Source of the DNA: Pelotomaculum sp. UBA4789
GTDB lineage: Bacteria; Bacillota; Desulfotomaculia; Desulfotomaculales; Pelotomaculaceae
Reading direction: 5' to 3'
Assembly: GCA_002402945.1 (NCBI GenBank)
Contig: DHGV01000114.1
Coordinates: forward strand, 1-8,392
DNA: 8,392 bases
The notes under the pieces are model-generated. The model was given only the letters and a program-made list of their open reading frames with translations, was not told where the DNA came from and made no database searches. A program made the translations under genes and the position numbers. Numbering within the stretch: position 1 is the first letter of the stretch; every line of letters starts with the position of its first letter. Shown piece by piece: positions 1-6,366 of this stretch.

Positions 1-78
1 GACATATTACCGTAGGTCTCTGTCTATTCCCATCTAACGATAAAAGTGTCTTTCTGCGACTCTAAACAATCTCGTTTA

Positions 79-1041
79 CTATTTTACCATTTCGTCCAGT
101 GTCCCGAATCTGTAGCCCTGCGCCTTGATCCCCTTCAAAATTTTATCCATGGCCTCGGTGTTATCTTTTGATACAGCGTGCAGCAGGATCAGGGCTCCGT
201 TATGGGTGTTGTCCATGACCGACTGGTATGCCTCCTGTGACCCGTCCGGCAGAGGTACCCAATCAGCGAAGGCCATGCTCCAGAAGATGCTGTGATAGCC
301 TGATTTCCAGGCGCTGGCGAGGGTTCTCTCGCTGAACTCGCCCTGCGGCGGCCTGAAGTATATCATGTCGCGCCGGCCGGTGACTGCCTCATATTTTTGT
401 TCGACTAACCTGATCTCCTCTTTAATCTGCTCGTTGGAAATGGACGGCAGGCTGGGATGGGTGTCGGTATGGTTGCCGACAATGTGCCCTTCAGCCACCA
501 TCCGCCTGACCAGTTCCGGCTGGCTGTCCAGGTAGTGCCCGGTGACAAAAAAAGCGGCCTTGACGTTGTTGGCTTTCAGGGAATCCAATATGGAAGCTGT
601 GTACCCATTCTCGTAGCCTTCATCAAAGGTGAGGTAAACCACTTTTTTATCCGGGCTGCCGATCCAGTAAGCCCCGTTTCGGCTGAGCATGGCTGTATAG
701 GAGGCAGGTATTCCGGGCTGCAGGTGATCCTCGTTCCTGGTAAAACCCCAACCGTGCTTGTCTCCAGCAGCGTCCCCGGTAAAAACCGGTCTCACCTGCC
801 CGCTGCTGTCGCCGGTAGCAACAGTCTGCCCCCCGTTGTTTTGTGCGCCGTGGTCCGCTGCCGGAGCAGAATTGCTCTGATTTTCAGGCTGCTGTACCCG
901 GATGTTATTTGTTGCATTGTTATATCCGGCAGTACCGGCCTGAGTTTTTACAATATACCAGGTTACACATAACAGGAAAACGATTATCGTACCCCATAAA
1001 AAACTTCTGCTGTCTGCTTTTTTCTTTTTCGGGTTGTCCAT
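79..1041 (-). CDS. pdaA: Polysaccharide deacetylase, PdaA-type (delta-lactam-biosynthetic de-N-acetylase)
   Basis: Predicted membrane-anchored 320-aa metal-dependent deacetylase. In the PdaA family it removes N-acetyl groups from muramic acid so that muramic delta-lactam can form in spore-cortex peptidoglycan. Visible features are a lysine-rich start (KKKK at 5-8), one membrane helix (about 14-31), an N/Q/G-rich linker (35-95) and a NodB fold (about 130-315). The motifs are TFDEGYENGY (138-147, D140 catalytic), HTDTH (191-195, metal histidines), FRPPQGEFS (229-237) and LLHAVSKDN (286-294). HGWGF (96-100) and LLHAVS are typical of PdaA rather than of generic chitin deacetylases. The residue after the catalytic Asp is Glu. 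I chose the ATG at 1041 over one at 1092 because GGGGG lies about 8 bases upstream, the protein then starts in the usual charged-plus-helix form, and a putative -10 box lies between the two starts. The 60-residue linker makes it longer than the 263-aa Bacillus protein. No terminator follows in 1-78. Confidence 0.88.
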   Translation of the reverse strand: MDNPKKKKADSRSFLWGTIIVFLLCVTWYIVKTQAGTAGYNNATNNIRVQQPENQSNSAPAADHGAQNNGGQTVATGDSSGQVRPVFTGDAAGDKHGWGFTRNEDHLQPGIPASYTAMLSRNGAYWIGSPDKKVVYLTFDEGYENGYTASILDSLKANNVKAAFFVTGHYLDSQPELVRRMVAEGHIVGNHTDTHPSLPSISNEQIKEEIRLVEQKYEAVTGRRDMIYFRPPQGEFSERTLASAWKSGYHSIFWSMAFADWVPLPDGSQEAYQSVMDNTHNGALILLHAVSKDNTEAMDKILKGIKAQGYRFGTLDEMVK

Positions 1042-1080
1042 TAGCTTCGCCCCCGGGTTAATGCTGAAGTTTCTACATGA

Positions 1081-1089
1081 ATAATAGCA
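1081..1089 (-). promoter_or_regulatory. Candidate extended -10 for the pdaA-like gene
   Basis: On the minus strand this reads TGC-TATTAT, an extended -10 form, and would start a transcript with a leader of roughly 30 nt before the ATG at 1041. The region 17 bp upstream is a poor -35 match. A forespore sigma-G promoter, as for Bacillus pdaA, was looked for and not convincingly seen. Prediction by eye only. Confidence 0.3.
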
Positions 1090-1137
1090 CATCTTTATTC
1101 AAAGTGACATGGCACAAGGCAGCAGTCGTCAAGGATT

Positions 1138-1165
1138 TTGATCATAATGAAGCTTTTTTTATAAA
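1138..1165 (+). promoter_or_regulatory. Candidate promoter for the GGDEF/EAL gene
   Basis: TTGATC (1138-1143), a 16-bp spacer and TATAAA (1160-1165) form a plausible sigma-A-like promoter, leaving a leader of about 70 nt. The area is AT-rich, so chance matches are easy. A short inverted repeat, GTTTA...TAAAC (1166-1180), follows immediately and could be a binding site. Confidence 0.3.
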
Positions 1166-1229
1166 GTTTATAAATTAAACAACCGAATAAGATGTAAGTA
1201 GCTTTATGTCTAAGAAAGTTTTCCACTTT

Positions 1230-1234
1230 GGAGG
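1230..1234 (+). promoter_or_regulatory. Ribosome binding site that fixes the GGDEF/EAL start
   Basis: GGAGG lies 5 bases before the ATG at 1240. An in-frame TTG at 1228 overlaps this site and would leave itself without a Shine-Dalgarno sequence, so the ATG at 1240 is the likely start. Confidence 0.8.
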
Positions 1235-1239
1235 ACAGT

Positions 1240-3312
1240 ATGCAAAACCAATTGCAAAGCAGAAACTTATTCAACCCACAGAACTTAAACTGGAAAAATA
1301 TTATTTTAGGGCTGATTGCAGCATTATCTATGTCAATCACCGCCAGCTTCACAAATTTCTGGGGAATTTGCGTGTTTTCCCTGGTCCTGACAGGTATCCT
1401 GGCCTTAATCTTGTTCTTCACCAATTCTCTCACCCGGCCGATTAACGAGCTGGCTGCCGCGGCGAAACGATTGGCGGACGGTGACCTTGATACCGAAGTT
1501 AATGTCAAGGCCCAAAAAGAAATCGCCTTTCTGGCCACAACTTTTGAGCAGATGCGCGGTAAGTTGAAGCTTCAGTACGGGGAACTGGTCAAATCGAATA
1601 AACTCCTGAATGAATCCCGGCAGAAGCTGCTGGATATTATTGAATTTCTGCCGGATGCGACCTTTGTCATCGACAGCGACAAAAAAGTCATAGCCTGGAA
1701 TAAAGCCATTGAGGAAATGACCGGGGTAGCGAAAAAAAACATCATCGGCCTGGGGAGCTATGCCTACGCTATGCCATTTTATAACAAGAAGAGGCCTGTG
1801 CTGATCGACCTCATATTTTCCTATAATGAAAAAATAAGCAGCCTGTACCCGTATGTTGAAAAAAAAGGTGATACTCTGTTCGCAAAGTTCTATCTGCCAA
1901 CTATAAATAACGGCACAGGTGCGGATCTTTGGGCTGTAGCCTCACCACTTTTTGACAGCGATGGCAGTATTGTCGGCGCAATTGAAACTGTTCGGGATAT
2001 AACCGAACACAATAGAATGGAAAAACAGCTGCAGTACTTTACCACACACGATCCACTGACCAATATTCCAAACCGCTACTCCATTAATGAAGCGCTCACA
2101 CAGGCAGTAGCTAAAGCAAAGCTCGGTGAGCAGAGCGCTTTCCTGTTAATCGACATTGACAACTTCAAGCTTATTAATGACACTCTGGGTCATACAACAG
2201 GAGATGAACTGCTGTTTACAATGGCCATGACGCTGAAACAAAACCTGCATGAGGGCGACCTGCTGGCCCGCTTTGGCGGAGATGAATTCTGCGTGCTGCT
2301 GGAAGATGTAAATTACGAGGGAGCAGAAATCGTGGCGGAAAAGCTGCGCCGGGTTATAGATCAGGACGAAATGTATCTGGAAAAGGAAAAGTGCTGTGTT
2401 AACCTGAGCATCAGCATCGGCGTAGTGATGGTAGACGGGACAATTGACACCCAAAAAATCCTGTTCTACGCAGACAATGCCCTTTCCCTGGCGAAAGAAA
2501 ACGGGAAAAACAGGATCACCCTTCTGAAGCCTGGTGAGGAAACGGAATTGCGGCTTTCTGACACAAACCGCATGATCTCGCTGATTAAAAGCGCTCTCAA
2601 GAACGACTTTTTCACGCTGTACTTTCAGCCTGTAATCAAGGTCAGCGACGGCAGCATCGTCCACCATGAAATGCTGCTGCGCCTGCAGGAACCGGGCGGG
2701 GAACTGATCATGCCCAATAACTTCATCCCCGTCGCCGAGCGTTTTGGCTTGATGCCGCAGGTAGACCGCTGGGTGGTGTTGTCCGCCCTGAACGCCCTGA
2801 AGAAATTCCCGGAGTTGGAGCCTTTTATCAATCTATCCGCGTTAAGCCTGGCAGAAGAGTCTCTGCTGGAGTTTATAGAGAAAAGCATCATTGACAGCGG
2901 TGTTGATCCCGCACGAATTGGTTTCGAGATTACAGAAACAACCGCCGTCAAGGATATGGCCAGGGCTGAACGCTGGATCTGCAGGCTGAAAAAACTGGGC
3001 TGCCGCTTTGCCCTGGATGATTTCGGGATCGGATTTTCTTCTTTCTCCTATCTGCGTCTTCTGCCGGTGGATTACCTGAAGATCGACGGCAGCTATATCC
3101 GCGATATGAACAAAGACGCCACGCACAAATCCCTGGTCAAAGCCATCAACGCCGTGGCGCATGCGCTCGGCAAAAAGACAATAGCTGAGTTTGTCGAAAA
3201 CGAAGAAATCATGAAGTCGCTGAGCGCTCTGAAAATTGATTTTGGCCAGGGATATCACCTGGGCAAGCCTATTCCGGCGCCTGTAGGCTTAAAACAAGCT
3301 GATATGCTATAA
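1240..3312 (+). CDS. Membrane PAS-GGDEF-EAL cyclic-di-GMP signalling protein
   Basis: A 690-aa protein predicted to make and/or break down cyclic di-GMP at the inner face of the membrane. In order it has: two membrane helices (about 21-37 and 42-61) joined by a very short loop; a HAMP-like linker containing RPINEL (about 62-113); a PAS domain (about 130-258) ending in the usual DIT linker; a GGDEF domain (about 265-428); and an EAL domain (about 445-685). The cyclase site looks intact: D305/D307, NFKLINDTLGH and GGDEF at 346-350. The inhibitory RxxD site is HEGD (337-340), so Arg is replaced. In the EAL domain the signature is EML (E477), but the other catalytic positions are present: N531, E563, D593/D594, K614, E650 and Q670. 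It may therefore be bifunctional or mainly a phosphodiesterase. Almost no extracellular sensor is present, so signal input probably comes through the PAS domain or the membrane. The target process is unknown. It ends in a 6-bp overlap with the converging gene. Confidence 0.93.
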   Translation: MQNQLQSRNLFNPQNLNWKNIILGLIAALSMSITASFTNFWGICVFSLVLTGILALILFFTNSLTRPINELAAAAKRLADGDLDTEVNVKAQKEIAFLATTFEQMRGKLKLQYGELVKSNKLLNESRQKLLDIIEFLPDATFVIDSDKKVIAWNKAIEEMTGVAKKNIIGLGSYAYAMPFYNKKRPVLIDLIFSYNEKISSLYPYVEKKGDTLFAKFYLPTINNGTGADLWAVASPLFDSDGSIVGAIETVRDITEHNRMEKQLQYFTTHDPLTNIPNRYSINEALTQAVAKAKLGEQSAFLLIDIDNFKLINDTLGHTTGDELLFTMAMTLKQNLHEGDLLARFGGDEFCVLLEDVNYEGAEIVAEKLRRVIDQDEMYLEKEKCCVNLSISIGVVMVDGTIDTQKILFYADNALSLAKENGKNRITLLKPGEETELRLSDTNRMISLIKSALKNDFFTLYFQPVIKVSDGSIVHHEMLLRLQEPGGELIMPNNFIPVAERFGLMPQVDRWVVLSALNALKKFPELEPFINLSALSLAEESLLEFIEKSIIDSGVDPARIGFEITETTAVKDMARAERWICRLKKLGCRFALDDFGIGFSSFSYLRLLPVDYLKIDGSYIRDMNKDATHKSLVKAINAVAHALGKKTIAEFVENEEIMKSLSALKIDFGQGYHLGKPIPAPVGLKQADML

Positions 3313-3864
3313 GCCAATACTCTCAAGCCAATACAGCAGCCCGATGATGACTGTGCAGAGCGGGGCAATCACCAGCTGCGGACTGACGTGCAAAGCTTGT
3401 GGAACAGTCGTTTCCCCAAAATCGCCTATTTTCATAAATCCTTTTTCCAGTTTTGGATAAGCGACTGCAAAAAGCCCCGCTCCGATGAGAATACCAACGA
3501 CCCCGCCAAACAGTGCGTCCAGGGAGCCCTGCGCCACTGCTCCGACCACGGTACCCGGGCAGTAGCCCAGGATGCCGAAGCCCACACCAAAAATCAAACC
3601 GCCTATAACCGAGGAACCAAATGAGCCAGACTTCGGATGAAGCTGGGCCATACCGGCCCCTTTCAGAGCATACACCCCGATCATGCCTGTTACCACGGCT
3701 GACAGCATTACTTTCAGGACTGTAAAATCTGTCAGCAGCAGCTGGCCGATGATAACATCGTACCTGGTTGCCCCGCCTTTCTGCAGTAAAAATCCAAAAA
3801 TGACGCCGACCAAAAATCCGATGATCAGTTGGGAACCCCTTTTCGCATGCAGCGCTTTAAACAA
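3307..3864 (-). CDS. YeeE/YedE family membrane protein, second half-transporter
   Basis: A 185-aa hydrophobic protein of the YeeE/YedE (sulfur transport) family, probably in the cytoplasmic membrane. Helices are apparent at about 12-28, 47-67, 84-99, 115-135 and 163-180. The diagnostic motif is GFGILGYCPGT (95-105) with Cys102. In the related full-length thiosulfate transporter TsuA/YeeE, conserved cysteines line the path and are needed for uptake. The protein is about half the length of a full YeeE, and with its upstream neighbour it would make up one full transporter (173 + 185 aa). The start is a TTG, supported by an excellent GGAGGTGA site 6-9 bases upstream and an in-frame TGA (3871-3873) that rules out a longer form. 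It begins 13 bp after the stop of the upstream YeeE gene, so the two are surely co-transcribed. The substrate (thiosulfate, sulfide, persulfide or other) cannot be settled from sequence. Confidence 0.88.
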   Translation of the reverse strand: MFKALHAKRGSQLIIGFLVGVIFGFLLQKGGATRYDVIIGQLLLTDFTVLKVMLSAVVTGMIGVYALKGAGMAQLHPKSGSFGSSVIGGLIFGVGFGILGYCPGTVVGAVAQGSLDALFGGVVGILIGAGLFAVAYPKLEKGFMKIGDFGETTVPQALHVSPQLVIAPLCTVIIGLLYWLESIGL

Positions 3865-3870
3865 CAGCCC

Positions 3871-3878
3871 TCACCTCC
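3871..3878 (-). promoter_or_regulatory. Strong Shine-Dalgarno supporting a TTG start
   Basis: On the minus strand this is GGAGGTGA, close to a perfect anti-16S match. It overlaps the stop codon region of the upstream gene. It supports initiation at the TTG at 3864, where no ATG is available, and suggests translational coupling of the two YeeE halves. Confidence 0.75.
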
Positions 3879-4399
3879 TACTTCAAAAACACATTAAAGA
3901 TAATCTTGGCGGTGATGATCCCGCCAATAAAAAAGGATATTGCCGCCAGCCAGCTGCTGACCGCCAGCTGCATCGTGCCGCTGATCCCGTGGCCGCTGGT
4001 ACAGCCGCCGGCCCAGCGCGCCCCGAAGCCGATTATTATACCCCCAACCAGCGCTGTAAGCCACCGTGCAAAAATATTTGTGCCGGCTGCCGCCGCCCAC
4101 ATCGGCGGCACCCACTCCAGCCTGAACTGTCCCGATAAAACAACCGATATATACGCGCCGAGCAGCAGCCCTAAAACAAGCATCCACTCCCAGTCGATCA
4201 CTGGAGGGAACTTCTGATAATAAGCTTTATCCTTTACTTTGGCGCCGGCAAATAGTTTTTCAATCATGCCGGCCGTCCGGGCAAAAGAGGTTGAGACCCC
4301 GATGGCCTTATCAGATAATAAAAATGTCAGCCAGCTCAATACACCTATCCCCGCGCCAACTACATAGGGCGACCAGCGCTCCATGGCCAGCCATTCCAT
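3878..4399 (-). CDS. YeeE/YedE family membrane protein, first half-transporter
   Basis: A 173-aa membrane protein of the YeeE/YedE sulfur-transport family. Helices lie at about 11-28, 71-88, 113-126 and 146-170. The family signature GARWAGGCTSGHGISG (126-141) contains the conserved Cys133, expected to contact a reduced-sulfur substrate by analogy with thiosulfate transporters. The hydrophilic segment at about 45-68 probably forms a loop between helices. The chosen start is the ATG at 4399. A TTG directly before it (4402) is the alternative, with GGAG 7 bases upstream of the TTG or 10 upstream of the ATG. It lies 37 bp downstream of the persulfide dioxygenase gene and 13 bp upstream of the second YeeE half, so it is the middle gene of a sulfur operon. 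Half-size pairs of this family are known in bacteria (PmpA/PmpB-type); that they form a heterodimeric channel here is inference. Confidence 0.88.
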   Translation of the reverse strand: MEWLAMERWSPYVVGAGIGVLSWLTFLLSDKAIGVSTSFARTAGMIEKLFAGAKVKDKAYYQKFPPVIDWEWMLVLGLLLGAYISVVLSGQFRLEWVPPMWAAAAGTNIFARWLTALVGGIIIGFGARWAGGCTSGHGISGTMQLAVSSWLAAISFFIGGIITAKIIFNVFLK

Positions 4400-4436
4400 C
4401 AACAGCCCACTCCTTTTCTATTGATTTTATATCAGC

Positions 4437-5849
4437 TTACCCCTTAGCCGGAAGGTGGGGCGCTGCCATACATGGAGAGCACTCCGTGGTGTAACCGGCG
4501 GTGTTGAAACCGGTCATGCCTCCGGTAACGTTATAGATCTTTTTAAACCCGTTCATCTTGAGGATGCTGCAGGCCATACCGGCTCGGATTCCTGTCGTGC
4601 AGATTACCGCAATGGGTTTGTTTTTATCAAGCTCCGCATGCCTGGTCCTCAAGTCTGGCGCGGGTATGTTTACAGCTCTCTTGATATGGCCGGCGCTGAA
4701 CTCATCGGCGCTGCGCACATCCAATATGAGAGTGTCCCCGCCCGCAGCACATATTTCATTGAGTTCTCCGGCAGAGATCAGGCAGACATGCTCTATGGGC
4801 AGGCCGGCCTTGGCCCAGGCAAACATACCCCCGCTGAGCTGGCCTTTAGCCCGGTCAAGCCCGACCCGACGCAGTGCGGCCAGCGCCTCCTGTACCTGTT
4901 CTTTTGCAGACGCCACCAGCAGGATGTCTTTATCCGGCGGCAGAATCCAGCCGGCGAAGGTGGATAAAACCGCACTGAGCATAATGCTGTAAGACCCGGG
5001 GACATGCTGCCCGCCAAAAGCGTCATAACTGCGTACATCCAGCACAAGAGTGTCTGAACGCTGTGCCGCCTGCCAGAAAGCTTGCGGCTCCAGCGGCATT
5101 GGTGCGGGTAATTTTCTGACCAGCTCAGGCCCTTTCCGGTTAATGGCGCTGGACCGCGAAAAATGGTCAGGCGCGGCCGGCATGTCAGTAATCAGCGATT
5201 TAATGAACATCTCCCTGTCTTTCAGCTGCAGGGCATAATTGTTTCTTCTCTCATACCCTACAGTGCTGGTCCTTTTGGCCCCTATTGCCCTGCCGCATAA
5301 TGAGCCGGCGCCGTGAGCGGGGTATACCTCGCAGTAGTCCGGCAACTCGATTATTTTGTGCAGGCTGTCATATAGTTCTGACGCCAGTTTTCTTGCTATA
5401 TCAGGAAAGAGATCCGGTCGGCCCACGTCACCCACGAACAAAACATCACCGCAGAAGATCGCGGCGGGGTCTTCGCTCCGCGAGAGATCGGTTACGACAT
5501 ATGTAATGTGCTCGGGTGTGTGTCCCGGTGTTTCCAGGACATTTACAGCCAGGTCCTCGATCCTGAAGATGCTTCCTTCTGACAGGTCTATATGCTCGAA
5601 TTCGCATTTGCCGGCTTTCGGCGCATAAATTTCCGCCCCTGTTTTCTCAGCCAGATCCATGAAGCCGGACACAAAATCAGCGTGCAGGTGGGTCAAAAGG
5701 ATGTGCGTTATTTTCATTTCCATGGCCTTTGCCGCTTCCAGGTAGATGTCCACATCGCGGCGGGGGTCAACAATCGTACAGGTGTTTGCGCCGCCCAGCA
5801 GGTATGAACTGTGAGCCAGCCCGTTGACAAAGAATTGCTGAACAAACAT
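4437..5849 (-). CDS. CstB-like persulfide dioxygenase-sulfurtransferase (MBL fold plus two rhodanese domains)
   Basis: A 470-aa cytoplasmic fusion. An ETHE1-like metallo-beta-lactamase domain (about 1-240) has the THLHADFVSG motif (H54, H56, D58), TPGH (H110), FCGD (D135) and PAHG (H179). These match a mononuclear-iron persulfide dioxygenase, in which H54, H110 and D135 would be the iron ligands. A first rhodanese domain (about 252-352) aligns an Ala (A313) where the catalytic Cys should be, so it is inactive. A second (about 360-455) has the active loop CTTGIR (C417). Active MBL, dead rhodanese and live rhodanese is the architecture of Staphylococcus CstB, which converts persulfides to thiosulfate. 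A C-terminal CSPC (457-460) follows the last domain and could be a thiol or metal site. The ATG at 5849 has GGGAGGGG 9 bases upstream. It is the first gene of an operon with two YeeE/YedE halves. The dioxygenase step needs O2, so in an anaerobe the protein may serve oxygen or sulfide stress, or act mainly as a sulfurtransferase. No cstR, cstA or sqr gene is in the window. Confidence 0.9.
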   Translation of the reverse strand: MFVQQFFVNGLAHSSYLLGGANTCTIVDPRRDVDIYLEAAKAMEMKITHILLTHLHADFVSGFMDLAEKTGAEIYAPKAGKCEFEHIDLSEGSIFRIEDLAVNVLETPGHTPEHITYVVTDLSRSEDPAAIFCGDVLFVGDVGRPDLFPDIARKLASELYDSLHKIIELPDYCEVYPAHGAGSLCGRAIGAKRTSTVGYERRNNYALQLKDREMFIKSLITDMPAAPDHFSRSSAINRKGPELVRKLPAPMPLEPQAFWQAAQRSDTLVLDVRSYDAFGGQHVPGSYSIMLSAVLSTFAGWILPPDKDILLVASAKEQVQEALAALRRVGLDRAKGQLSGGMFAWAKAGLPIEHVCLISAGELNEICAAGGDTLILDVRSADEFSAGHIKRAVNIPAPDLRTRHAELDKNKPIAVICTTGIRAGMACSILKMNGFKKIYNVTGGMTGFNTAGYTTECSPCMAAPHLPAKG

Positions 5850-5960
5850 AAAACATATCCCCTCCCGTCCAATAATCTATACTGCTTTGGCCTCTAATCG
5901 CAAAATTTCCTTCCCTATTCCTGATATTGCCTCCTGCAGCCTCTCTTTCTCTTATGTTAA

Positions 5961-6032
5961 CAAATATTTATATTTGAAGTTTATTTAATAATAATTATTA
6001 TTTCCTTAAACCATATTTAAATTTTCCTTAAA
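5961..6032 (-). promoter_or_regulatory. AT-rich promoter/operator region of the sulfur operon
   Basis: This 72-bp AT-rich stretch lies 112-183 bp upstream of the CstB-like start. It contains an inverted repeat CAAATAT-TT-ATATTTG (5961-5976), a perfect 16-bp palindrome AATAATAATTATTATT (5987-6002), and two direct copies of TTTCCTTAAA (6001-6010 and 6023-6032) spaced 22 bp start to start, about two helical turns. Several TATAAA or TATTAT -10 candidates exist but none has a good -35, so I do not name one. A purine-rich leader of about 100 nt without clear structure follows. The repeats fit a dimeric repressor or activator, but its identity is unknown. Confidence 0.45.
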
Positions 6033-6046
6033 TCAGGCATCAACAA

Positions 6047-6066
6047 ACCCCGGTAAAAACCGGGGT
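6047..6066 (-). terminator. Perfect 8-bp GC-rich hairpin, possible terminator
   Basis: ACCCCGGT (6047-6054) pairs with ACCGGGGT (6059-6066) around a 4-nt loop. On the minus strand it is followed by TTGTTG, a weak U-tract. It could stop transcripts coming from paaK before they enter the sulfur operon promoter, but it sits 300 bp past the paaK stop. Confidence 0.4.
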
Positions 6067-6173
6067 GCGCCTGTTATTGGATTGTAATGTATTTTTTGCG
6101 CTGCAGGTAGGGATTCATCCCGCCAATATTGTGCGGCTAAAGCCGCGCCTTCATAGATTCTCATGTTTCGCTT

Positions 6174-6253
6174 CCGGGTCAGCGTTAGCCGACCCGGTGC
6201 GGCTGAAGCCGCACCGGGGACAGAGGGACAGGATTGATATAATCCTCTGTCCC
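6174..6253. repeat. Chain of three overlapping inverted repeats
   Basis: First stem: CCGGGTC (6174-6180) with GACCCGG (6191-6197). Second stem: perfect 11 bp, CCCGGTGCGGC (6193-6203) with GCCGCACCGGG (6208-6218), loop TGAA. Third stem: perfect 10 bp, GGGACAGAGG (6217-6226) with CCTCTGTCCC (6244-6253), with an inner alternative GGATT (6231-6235)/AATCC (6241-6245). Adjacent stems share bases (6193-6197 and 6217-6218), so neighbouring stems cannot all form fully at once. Confidence 0.8.
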
Positions 6254-6307
6254 TCAACACCTCATCAGACGGGGCTTAAGTTGATTTTAAAATTTTTTGC
6301 GCTGTAG

Positions 6308-6325
6308 GGTCGGCTTTAGCCGACC
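6308..6325. repeat. Perfect 8-bp stem-loop
   Basis: GGTCGGCT (6308-6315) pairs with AGCCGACC (6318-6325) around a 2-nt loop. It follows the second copy of the 13-bp direct repeat. No T-run follows on either strand, so it is not a standard terminator. Confidence 0.7.
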
Positions 6326-6327
6326 AA

Positions 6328-6356
6328 GGAAGCAAGAGAACCGTCCCCCTGCTTCC
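6328..6356. repeat. Inverted repeat with GGGGACGG-type core, next to the paaK stop
   Basis: GGAAGCA (6328-6334) pairs with TGCTTCC (6350-6356). The loop carries GAACCGTCCCC, a string I associate with dispersed intergenic repeats in clostridial genomes (from memory, not checked). It lies 11 bp beyond the paaK stop codon. Confidence 0.55.
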
Positions 6357-6366
6357 ATTCGCGTAC

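Larger units (their letters stand above)
6041..6360. repeat. Non-coding cluster of stem-loops and short direct repeats
   Basis: This 320-bp stretch between paaK and the sulfur operon carries no credible gene. It is a patchwork of at least six inverted repeats (listed separately where strong) and a 13-bp direct repeat, ATTTTTTGCGCTG, at 6091-6103 and 6292-6304. Each copy of the direct repeat is followed within a few bases by a stem-loop. GCGGCT-AA-AGCCGC (6133-6146) and the segment from 6119 resemble the repeat at the right end of the window. The composition suggests dispersed intergenic repeats (REP/MITE-like) that have accumulated here. A link to IS200-like or RAYT transposases is a guess, based on the GGGGACGG-type strings. 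Confidence 0.75.

Noticed and set aside
1162..1190. A sigma-D-like motility promoter (TAAA, then ACCGAATAA) before the GGDEF/EAL gene
   Set aside because: The -10 match needs a one-base insertion and the spacing is off. It is not strong enough to list.
1095..1538. Minus-strand open frame of 147 codons between pdaA and the GGDEF/EAL gene
   Set aside because: Most of it is antisense to the well-supported GGDEF/EAL gene. It has no family features and would leave no room for the divergent promoters.
2146..3258. Three minus-strand open frames inside the GGDEF/EAL gene
   Set aside because: They are antisense to conserved GGDEF and EAL motifs and have no recognisable domains.
5877..5951. A 24-codon minus-strand frame ending in ...GKEILRLEAKAV in the leader of the sulfur operon
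   Set aside because: It looks helical but has no ATG, GTG or TTG start with a ribosome site at its beginning. Chance is the simplest explanation.
6033..6307. Open frames on both strands through the repeat cluster (6033-6260 minus, 6065-6307 plus)
   Set aside because: Their translations follow the inverted repeats (for example repeated RLKP on the plus strand). They lack ribosome sites and known domains.
6041..6360. A possible CRISPR array
   Set aside because: The repeats are irregular inverted repeats of differing sequence, without evenly spaced identical direct repeats and spacers.
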